NCBI GenBank assembly: GCA_040756515.1
Contig: JBFLYW010000013.1
Coordinates: forward strand, 26,658 to 90,657
Origin: DSXH01 sp020724325
GTDB taxonomy: Bacteria > Bacteroidota > Ignavibacteria > Ignavibacteriales > Melioribacteraceae
Direction: 5' to 3'
Length of the DNA stretch: 64,000 nt
A program made the position numbers and the translations under genes. Below, one piece after another: positions 45,694 to 52,038 of the stretch; the first letter of the stretch is position 1; every line of letters begins with the position of its first letter. The notes beneath the pieces are model-generated. The model saw only the letters and a program-made list of their open reading frames with translations, did not search any database and was not told the origin of the DNA.

Positions 45694-45981
45694 ATGATTA
45701 AGAAAAAATTACATCTATTTGTTTTAGTTACATCTCTTGCCTTAGCAGTAAATGGTTGTATGCCGGGCAGTGAAGCTTCAAGAGATAGAAGTCCAGCCGG
45801 ATTTTTTACGGGTGTATGGCATGGATGGATTGCCCCGGTTTCTTTAGTTGTAGGGCTATTTAATCCTTCCATCAAAATATATGAAACAGAAAACACCGGA
45901 TGGTGGTACGACTTTGGTTTTTACATCGCAATTATAAGCGGCTTTGGCGGTATTTCACTATCACGAAGAAAGAAGAATTAA
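45694..45981 (+). CDS. Small putative lipoprotein with C-terminal membrane helix
   Basis: A 95-residue protein with lipobox VNGC (Cys at 22) and a middle segment GFFTGVWHGWIAPVSLVVGLF. A terminal hydrophobic helix FGFYIAIISGFGGISL is capped by SRRKKN. An AGGAG-like GGGAGTAATA precedes the ATG. The pattern recurs as an uncharacterised small protein in many bacteria, but I cannot name a family. It lies between the response regulator and the HipBST-like operon. Confidence 0.65.
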   Translation: MIKKKLHLFVLVTSLALAVNGCMPGSEASRDRSPAGFFTGVWHGWIAPVSLVVGLFNPSIKIYETENTGWWYDFGFYIAIISGFGGISLSRRKKN

Positions 45982-46068
45982 ATTGTTTATCTGAATCACT
46001 TTATCACTTTCAAAACCATTTACACAAGATTTTTTCAATACATTACCTGCTAAGGGATTTACAATATT

Positions 46069-46998
46069 TTAAATTCCCAATCTCTTCTTTCTTTCCATTA
46101 ATAAACCATAATATTTTTCTTTCATCTCCTTTGAAAGAAAACTAACATTGATTAATCTTTCCCACTCATTCCAGGCGTCGGATATTTTATCCAAAACTTT
46201 AAAAATAATAGTATTGTTCAATTTCAATTTTTCCCTGCCCCAGTAATCGATCAGAATTTTTGCATTTAGATTTCTCTTTTTTCCTGATAATGAAAGAGCA
46301 ATTTCCTCCTGTGCCCCCGGCATAGCTATTGTTGTGTTAAGCAGATCATACGCTGGGCTTAGTTCAACCTTTTCATCTCTTGTTATCAAGGAGTAGTTTT
46401 TTAAATGCATATCTTCGTTGCCAGTAATAAAATTAAAAATGGTAAGTCGGAATAATTTGACTTTTTCGATTAAGGGAAAGGTACAGAAAGTCTCTATCAA
46501 CGTTACTAATTTTTCCATGCTGTAGTCATATTTAATTTCTCTACTTTTTCCTGCAAGCTGTGCAAAATCTTCCAAAGATAATTTTTTATATTTTGCATAA
46601 CGGTCAAAACGCTTTATAAAATAGGTAACGTTTCCGTCAATTGAATAGACTAATCCGTGGAGCGGTATTTCAATTTCAATTAAGCTGGCTAACCGCATGG
46701 TCAAATCTTCATTTTTCGGAAACTCTCTATAAAAATTACTCTGAGGCTTTAAAATATATTCGCCATAACAATCAACAATTTCAAATTTATTCTCTCTCGG
46801 TCTTAGTTTAGCGCTAAGTTTTGGCTGTACTCCCTGAATAGACATCTTTACCGATCTAATTGCAGCTTCTCTTAATAGTTCTTCCTGGGTTAAAGGCAAA
46901 TCGTTCAATTCCTTAAGATTTTTTGAGAGAAGATGTAAACCTTCTTCAGAGTATTTTTTATTTCCGCAAGGTTTGTAAGTAATTGGGCAGATGTTCAT
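46069..46998 (-). CDS. hipT: HipT-like kinase toxin (HipA C-terminal domain)
   Basis: A 309-residue HipA-fold kinase that lacks the N-subdomain 1, which is encoded separately upstream. The Gly-rich loop with a phosphorylatable Ser is KMSIQGVQPKLSA (S53). The catalytic loop is TGNEDMHLKN (D196) and the metal-binding DFG-equivalent is SPAYDLLNT (D218). HipA/HipT kinases phosphorylate aminoacyl-tRNA synthetases (GltX or TrpS) and stop growth. The start overlaps the HipS-like gene by 4 nt. Active-site residues are all present, so the toxin looks functional. Confidence 0.88.
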   Translation of the reverse strand: MNICPITYKPCGNKKYSEEGLHLLSKNLKELNDLPLTQEELLREAAIRSVKMSIQGVQPKLSAKLRPRENKFEIVDCYGEYILKPQSNFYREFPKNEDLTMRLASLIEIEIPLHGLVYSIDGNVTYFIKRFDRYAKYKKLSLEDFAQLAGKSREIKYDYSMEKLVTLIETFCTFPLIEKVKLFRLTIFNFITGNEDMHLKNYSLITRDEKVELSPAYDLLNTTIAMPGAQEEIALSLSGKKRNLNAKILIDYWGREKLKLNNTIIFKVLDKISDAWNEWERLINVSFLSKEMKEKYYGLLMERKKRLGI

Positions 46999-47309
46999 TC
47001 AGCTTCCTCAACGGTAGCCGAGCCCACCAAATCTTTACCTGTAATTACTAACAGCGAAAAAAAATCATTACGATCCGTTTTTGTTTGACGAACAAGAGCT
47101 TCAAGCTGCATTCCTTCGGGTAATAACCCTTCGAAGAAAGGCGGGAATTGATCGAATTCATATTCTTTTTGAGAAAGTGGCATTGTTAATGATACCCGGG
47201 GTCCATCATAATCACCGGCATAAACAAATTTATATTTCTTTCCTTTCTCAATTTCGAAAAGTTCACCGGCGTTTCTATCAAAGTTAAATACTTTGGCTTT
47301 TCTCATCAT
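46995..47309 (-). CDS. hipS: HipS-like protein (separate HipA N-subdomain 1)
   Basis: A 104-residue protein equal to the HipA N-terminal (couple_hipA) subdomain: VSLTMPLSQKEYEF and FPPFFEGLLPEGMQLEAL, the latter being the family signature, followed by DFFSLLVITGKDLVGS. In HipBST systems this small protein, not HipB, neutralises the toxin. It overlaps hipB by 26 nt upstream and hipT by 4 nt downstream, so the three are translationally coupled. Confidence 0.87.
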   Translation of the reverse strand: MMRKAKVFNFDRNAGELFEIEKGKKYKFVYAGDYDGPRVSLTMPLSQKEYEFDQFPPFFEGLLPEGMQLEALVRQTKTDRNDFFSLLVITGKDLVGSATVEEAE

Positions 47310-47529
47310 TAATCTCAGTTAAGTGTATTAAAGGACTTTTCAATTCCATAGTTATGTTTAACGCTTCAAGAATTTTTTTTAACGAATTAAGTTGAATACT
47401 TTCCTTCCCTTTTTCAATATCAAATATTACAGATTTGCCAACATCGGCTAATTCAGCTAACTGCTTTTGTGTTAAGCCGCTCTTTTTGCGATGAAAATGA
47501 ATTATTTTTCCTATTTTTTTAGTGTCCAT
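47284..47529 (-). CDS. hipB: HipB-like Xre-family DNA-binding protein
   Basis: An 81-residue Cro/Xre helix-turn-helix protein (GLTQKQLAELADVGKSVIFDIEKGK) with a short C-terminal extension. As first gene of the hipBST-type operon it probably dimerises on palindromic operators and represses the promoter, as HipB does. Three copies of a TGTTATAACA-type palindrome lie in the 160 nt upstream of its start. Confidence 0.87.
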   Translation of the reverse strand: MDTKKIGKIIHFHRKKSGLTQKQLAELADVGKSVIFDIEKGKESIQLNSLKKILEALNITMELKSPLIHLTEINDEKSQSI

Positions 47530-47535
47530 TAATGC

Positions 47536-47687
47536 TGTTATAACAGTAATTTATTTAAAATGGTGTCCAATCTATCATTAAATAAATTAATAGACAAGAA
47601 ATTTCTTGCTATAACAATAAAATTTCAATCTATGGGAATAATACTCTATCCATTTCTTAAATATTTATCATCTTTCTTGTTATAACA
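47536..47687 (-). promoter_or_regulatory. Three operator-like palindromes upstream of hipB
   Basis: TGTTATAACA occurs at 47536-47545 and 47678-47687, and TGCTATAACA at 47608-47617. The flanks are shared (TTTCTTG before, GTAAT or ATAAA after). Centre-to-centre spacings are 72 and 70 bp, close to seven helical turns. The pattern fits cooperative or looping repression by the HipB dimer. Sites are seen directly; binding is inferred. Confidence 0.7.
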
Positions 47688-47699
47688 GTAATTATGTTT

Positions 47700-47901
47700 T
47701 AGTTTTCGAAAAATAGGTTTATAATAATGGACTGATTTAATCACTTCATTATTTCGGCGACATCTATGTTGATTTCGAAACAAAATGGGTAGCCGAGTCA
47801 GAGTTATAGTATTTGTGGTAGGTGGGATACAAATCCATTCGATGAAAATAAAAATTAGTTTGTCGATAGAATGCCGTCTTAATTATTGAAGCGACTGAAT
47901 A
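47700..47901 (+). promoter_or_regulatory. Probable CRISPR leader region
   Basis: About 200 nt without genes between the hip operator region and the first repeat, becoming AT-rich toward the array (ATGAAAATAAAAATTAG). Orientation as leader rests on three points: crRNA polarity (the tracrRNA anti-repeat matches the repeat read on the + strand), duplication of the modified repeat at this end, and a terminator at the other end. No consensus promoter can be fixed. Confidence 0.5.
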
Positions 47902-48109
47902 GTTGTGATTTGCTTTCCGCCAGAGGCGGATAAATCAAAATGTTTGGAGTTTACCCGCCGTTATTTTGGCGGGACAATCTTAAAACCAACCTGCATTCTG
48001 CGTTCTTCACTCTGCACTCGGTTGTGATTTGCTTTCCGCCAGAGGCGGATAAATCAAAATGTTTGGAGTTTACCCGCCGTTATTTTGGCGGGACAATCTT
48101 AATACCAAC
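47902..48109 (+). repeat. Two enlarged CRISPR repeats with identical hairpin insertions
   Basis: Repeats 1 (47902-47990) and 2 (48021-48109) keep the first 16 and last 16-17 nt of the canonical repeat. They carry a 19-nt insert with the hairpin CGCCAGAGGCG after position 16, and a 27-nt insert with CCCGCC/GGCGGG arms in place of three T around position 26. The inserts are the same in both; repeat 1 also has TAAAACC for TAATACC. The inserts remove the TTGACA hexamer. Confidence 0.95.
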
Positions 48110-49773
48110 CAGAGGCGTTGCTTAAAGGGGCAACCCTTGTTGTGATTTGCTTTCAAAATGTTTTTTGACAATCTTAATACCAACAATGTTGATTACACGG
48201 CACGTGTCGTGTATGTTGTGATTTGCTTTCAAAATGTTTTTTGACAATCTTAATACCAACCATTCAGTCGGTGAATAGCTCTCCGGTGTTGTTGTGATTT
48301 GCTTTCAAAATGTTTTTTGACAATCTTAATACCAACTCAGAACTAACAGCTTACAAGCGCTAGTAGTTGTGATTTGCTTTCAAAATGTTTTTTGACAATC
48401 TTAATACCAACAAGACAGTATTAAAGCAGCGGCTGATTTAGGTTGTGATTTGCTTTCAAAATGTTTTTTGACAATCTTAATACCAACGATTTCTTCTCTG
48501 TCACATCCAGCGAGGTCGTTGTGATTTGCTTTCAAAATGTTTTTTGACAATCTTAATACCAACATCTAAGTCTATGTATCAAAAGTAATTAGGTTGTGAT
48601 TTGCTTTCAAAATGTTTTTTGACAATCTTAATACCAACGATGAAAATTTTGATTATCCCGAATGGTCAGTTGTGATTTGCTTTCAAAATGTTTTTTGACA
48701 ATCTTAATACCAACAAGCATCCAAAGATGGTAAGAAACAAAAAGGTTGTGATTTGCTTTCAAAATGTTTTTTGACAATCTTAATACCAACAACCAACCCT
48801 AAAATTGCTCTACATTTATTGTTGTGATTTGCTTTCAAAATGTTTTTTGACAATCTTAATACCAACCGGAGATCAAATTTGTCTACACAATTTCCGTTGT
48901 GATTTGCTTTCAAAATGTTTTTTGACAATCTTAATACCAACGGTTATCCAATCTTTCAATCCTTTCATCCGTTGTGATTTGCTTTCAAAATGTTTTTTGA
49001 CAATCTTAATACCAACCGGTTCCCAATCCATACTTCTGACCAAGTGGTTGTGATTTGCTTTCAAAATGTTTTTTGACAATCTTAATACCAACACAAACGA
49101 TAAATTTAATTTTATGTCGAACGTTGTGATTTGCTTTCAAAATGTTTTTTGACAATCTTAATACCAACCAGACTATTCAATACCGTTTACAGTGCATAGT
49201 TGTGATTTGCTTTCAAAATGTTTTTTGACAATCTTAATACCAACATTTTTTCCAGCTAGAAGATAAAAGGCGGGTTGTGATTTGCTTTCAAAATGTTTTT
49301 TGACAATCTTAATACCAACAATGTAAAGTTAATATAAGTAAAATGCAAGGTTGTGATTTGCTTTCAAAATGTTTTTTGACAATCTTAATACCAACCATCT
49401 ATTTTAGACTTATAAACAAGTTATGTTGTGATTTGCTTTCAAAATGTTTTTTGACAATCTTAATACCAACAATTCTGCTTAGATCATCGTATGCTCTGGG
49501 TTGTGATTTGCTTTCAAAATGTTTTTTGACAATCTTAATACCAACATCCGTTGGAAGAAGGATGATTTTATTCAGGTTGTGATTTGCTTTCAAAATGTTT
49601 TTTGACAATCTTAATACCAACATTATCGGTAAAGATATACCTGCCTGGGTAGTTGTGATTTGCTTTCAAAATGTTTTTTGACAATCTTAATACCAACTGG
49701 TTGGTGTTGGTGCCGATACCGAGTTATGTTGTGATTTGCTTTCAAAATGTTTTTTGACAATCTTAATACCAAC
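47902..49773 (+). CRISPR. Type II-C CRISPR array, 24 repeats / 23 spacers
   Basis: The canonical repeat is 46 nt, beginning GTTGTGATTTGCTTTCAAAA and ending TCTTAATACCAAC. Copies 3 to 24 are identical to each other by eye; copies 1 and 2 are 89 nt because of insertions. Spacers are 29-30 nt and all distinct. The 5' part of the repeat on the + strand is complementary to the anti-repeat at 55856-55875, so crRNAs are transcribed left to right, converging on the cas genes. A TTGACA hexamer lies at repeat positions 27-32 of the canonical copies. The repeat length suits Bacteroidota-type II-C loci. Confidence 0.98.
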
Positions 49774-49834
49774 GTAGGGAGGTTAAGATTGTTAAAATTA
49801 AATAACTTACGGCGGTTTTAGGATTGAAAAAATG

Positions 49835-49858
49835 AAAAGCCCCTTTTACGGGGCTTTT
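49835..49858. terminator. Bidirectional intrinsic terminator between array and cas2
   Basis: AAAAGCCCC and GGGGCTTTT arms enclose TTTTAC. A-tract and T-tract flanks make it active on both strands. It would end the crRNA precursor coming from the left and the cas operon coming from the right. Confidence 0.9.
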
Positions 49859-49877
49859 ATTTTTACCAGAAAAATAT

Positions 49878-50207
49878 TTAAAACAATTCAAGTTGATGAG
49901 GTTCAATGAACCCGTCCTCCTTCTTCTTTCCGTAAAAAATTTCCATCATGCCGAATTGTTTATCTGTTATGGTAAGAATTCCAACGTGCCCTTTTTCGGG
50001 CAGTAATTCTTTTACACGCTTTACATGAACGTTCTTGTTTTCGCGGCTTGAGCAGTGGCGCACATAAATTGAAAACTGGAACATCGAAAAGCCGTCTTTT
50101 AGCAGTTCTTTTCTAAAGCGTGTGTACGCTTTTTTCTCCTTCGGAGTTTCCGTCGGAAGGTCGAATAATACCAATATCCACATTATTCTATACTCGTTGA
50201 ATCTCAT
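49878..50207 (-). CDS. cas2: CRISPR-associated endoribonuclease Cas2
   Basis: 109 residues from the ATG at 50207, favoured over an in-frame GTG at 50252 because the protein then starts MRFNEYRIMWILVLFDLP with the catalytic-site Asp in the first strand, as in type II Cas2 proteins. Further signatures: RFRKELLKDGFSMFQFSIYVR and the C-terminal FIEPHQLELF. Cas2 forms the structural core of the Cas1-Cas2 integrase. It is separated from cas1 by a damaged transposase gene, so expression from the cas9-cas1 message must cross that insertion. Confidence 0.93.
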   Translation of the reverse strand: MRFNEYRIMWILVLFDLPTETPKEKKAYTRFRKELLKDGFSMFQFSIYVRHCSSRENKNVHVKRVKELLPEKGHVGILTITDKQFGMMEIFYGKKKEDGFIEPHQLELF

Positions 50208-50249
50208 AATTTTAGAAGAATCTCCACGCTGATATGCGTTATTTATTAA

Positions 50250-50318
50250 CACCTCGATTTATCGAAGTGGGTTAGGGCAAATACTAATACTAAACCAATA
50301 CTAACTGTTTTGACAGTT
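50250..50318 (-). promoter_or_regulatory. Hairpin pair between transposase and cas2
   Basis: CACCTCGAT/ATCGAAGTG (50250-50269, 2-nt loop, one mismatch) and AACTGT/ACAGTT (50303-50318, 4-nt loop). Two similar pairs occur in the other two gaps of the cas operon, so these form a set. Confidence 0.6.
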
Positions 50319-50323
50319 TATCA

Positions 50324-50769
50324 TTAATCGGCAAGATATTTCATCCCATATACCTTGATAAACGCTTCATATTCTTCAAGGAAGCTCTTGGTTCTATGAT
50401 GTTCTTCCTGTCCTTCAATATATTTTACAACTTTATCAAGAGCCGATTCCGGAACAGATAATGCAGCATAACCTCTTCCCCAATTGAATTTAGCAGCAAA
50501 ATATTTTTTGTTGTTTATCCAATGAGATGAACTACCTTTTAGCAAATGCATAACTTCTTCAATCGATAGGTTTGTCGGCAGGTCGATTATTGCATGAACA
50601 TGTTCACTGTTTACGTAATTCTTTTTCATTATATTTTTTTTGATGTAGAATATTCATAAAGATATTCTGAAACTTCTTTTCTTGTTTCTCTTGTGGCAAT
50701 AAGCGGTTCCCTGTTAAGTGTTCCCCAAATTAAATGAAGCCAGCATTTTGAATAAGAGTGCAGGGACAT
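50324..50769 (-). pseudogene. IS200-like (Y1 / REP-associated) transposase, frameshifted
   Basis: Frame 1 starts at ATG 50769 after GGAGGTAGCA and encodes MSLHSYSKCWLHLIWGTLNR onward to YEYSTSKKI, where it stops. The other part, 50629-50324, continues with NYVNSEHVHAIIDLPTNL, GSSSHWINNKKYF and GRGYAALSVPESALDKV. Together they make a normal-length Y1 transposase of about 148 residues with its HxH-like EHVHA motif. One base is missing (or slipped) at a run of eight A. It could be a dead gene or one read by slippage. The position between cas1 and cas2 is unusual. Confidence 0.8.
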
Positions 50770-50788
50770 TGCTACCTCCTTTTTTGTT

Positions 50789-50851
50789 AAACCGTTAAAA
50801 CGGTTTGTGTGCTTATTTATTTGCGTGTCTTCACCGGAATAAATTCCGGTG
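50789..50851 (-). promoter_or_regulatory. Hairpin pair between cas1 and the transposase
   Basis: AAACCGTT/AACGGTTT (50789-50806) and CACCGGAAT/ATTCCGGTG (50832-50851), each a perfect stem with a 2-nt loop on the DNA level. Neither is followed by a T-run. See the matching pairs at 50250-50318 and 51958-52019. Confidence 0.65.
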
Positions 50852-50933
50852 TTAATATATTCGGGATTATTAACACCTTATTTATCTTGGTATATACAAC
50901 AAAAACAGGTACGCATCCAACCGATATAATTGT

Positions 50934-51938
50934 TTATGCTATTTCCGGGTAAGTAATCTTTCTTGCCGTCCCTTCAAAGCATTTTGCCAACGATGCGGTT
51001 GTTCGCTGCATTCCTACCATAAGCGGACTTCTTTCGCCCGCAATTATTATTTCTTCTGTACCGATTTGCAATAACTGCTTTTTTATAGATGGAGTTAATT
51101 CGTAAAAATCTTCGCCGTTGTAAACCATTTGGAAAACTATCCTGTCAACATAGGGGCGGTATGGTTCCATAATATCGTCCGCAAGACAGTATGCGTTGTA
51201 CTTGTTTGCATGATGTATTCCTAACGTTGGCAGCAAGCCGGAACCAACAAGTCCCCGCGCTGTTATTGCTCTTAATATCGCATATCCGTAGTTGAATAAA
51301 TTGTTAGGCGGTTCACCGTTTCTATCCCGTATAAAACCTTCTATAATCGGGAAAAAGTTTTTCCAGTAATAAGCCGCGGCGCGTCCTTCGTAGTTATCCG
51401 GGTCGCCGGAACGGACCTTTTTTGCCCATGTTATCATGTTGTTGATAGGAACGTTTCTTTCTCTAAGTATAGCCGCTTGATTCCTTATCTTGGCGGTGAT
51501 TGTCTGCTGCCATAATTGTTTTCTAAGCGGTTCGGAAGAATTGATCTGTGCTCTAAACTTTTCATTCTGCTCTGTATTTCCGGCAAGCGGTAAAAACAAT
51601 CCGTTGGGCATATGTGTATTTGAACAAGTTACAACAGCTGCGTTGTTATCGAGAAGGGAAGAAAGTGCGCCGTGCGTTATTGTAATCTGACCGTTATCCA
51701 ATATTACAATTCCTATGTCTTCAATTGGTATTGTATTTAATATGTCTTTGGTAATATCCTTCCGCTTTTCTAACCATCCTTCTTTTTTCTCTGCAACTTT
51801 ATTCGAATCGGTTTTTTCAGTATCCAATACTTTCCCTTGATCATGCTCATAATCTTGTTCTTTACTTTTCACAACAAGCTGCTCGTTCTTTTTTGAAAGG
51901 TATGCAGGGTTGCCGAAATATAGTGTTCGTTTTATCAT
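50934..51938 (-). CDS. cas1: CRISPR-associated endonuclease Cas1 (type II)
   Basis: A 334-residue Cas1 with the type II start MIKRTLYFGNPAYLSKKNEQ. Metal ligands are E184 in NYEGRAAAYYW, His242/243 in LGIHHANKYNAYCLADD, and the acidic residues of ADDIMEPYRPYVD. It exceeds usual II-C Cas1 (about 290-305 residues) mainly through a lysine/glutamate-rich stretch at about 23-66 between the first strands. Cas1 integrates new spacers with Cas2. It lies 100 nt downstream of cas9 in the same direction. Confidence 0.95.
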   Translation of the reverse strand: MIKRTLYFGNPAYLSKKNEQLVVKSKEQDYEHDQGKVLDTEKTDSNKVAEKKEGWLEKRKDITKDILNTIPIEDIGIVILDNGQITITHGALSSLLDNNAAVVTCSNTHMPNGLFLPLAGNTEQNEKFRAQINSSEPLRKQLWQQTITAKIRNQAAILRERNVPINNMITWAKKVRSGDPDNYEGRAAAYYWKNFFPIIEGFIRDRNGEPPNNLFNYGYAILRAITARGLVGSGLLPTLGIHHANKYNAYCLADDIMEPYRPYVDRIVFQMVYNGEDFYELTPSIKKQLLQIGTEEIIIAGERSPLMVGMQRTTASLAKCFEGTARKITYPEIA

Positions 51939-51957
51939 GATTGATACTCTTTTTTAA

Positions 51958-52019
51958 AATCGTTGAAACGATTATTTGTTTGTTTTTGCATTTACCCCGG
52001 TCCATAGATTGATCTATGG
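51958..52019 (-). promoter_or_regulatory. Hairpin pair between cas9 and cas1
   Basis: AATCGTT/AACGATT (51958-51973) and CCATAGAT/ATCTATGG (52002-52019), both with 2-nt loops. They fill the 100-nt cas9-cas1 spacer almost alone. Confidence 0.65.
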
Positions 52020-52038
52020 GCTGGGAATCATTAATCAT

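Noticed and set aside
47940..48125. 61-codon frame near the start of the CRISPR array
   Set aside because: It is produced by the enlarged repeats 1 and 2 and their inserts.
48704..49623. Open frames of 70-80 codons on both strands made of repeated RLSKNILKANHN- or LLSKCFLTILIPT-like units
   Set aside because: They are translations of the CRISPR repeat and spacers, not genes.
47902..49773. TTGACA within each CRISPR repeat as an internal promoter, as in Neisseria II-C arrays
   Set aside because: The matching -10 would fall inside the variable spacers at the proper distance, so no fixed promoter can be claimed.
50208..50252. Longer Cas2 start at GTG 50252
   Set aside because: It would add 15 residues not typical of Cas2 and run through a hairpin; the ATG at 50207 gives the normal N-terminus.
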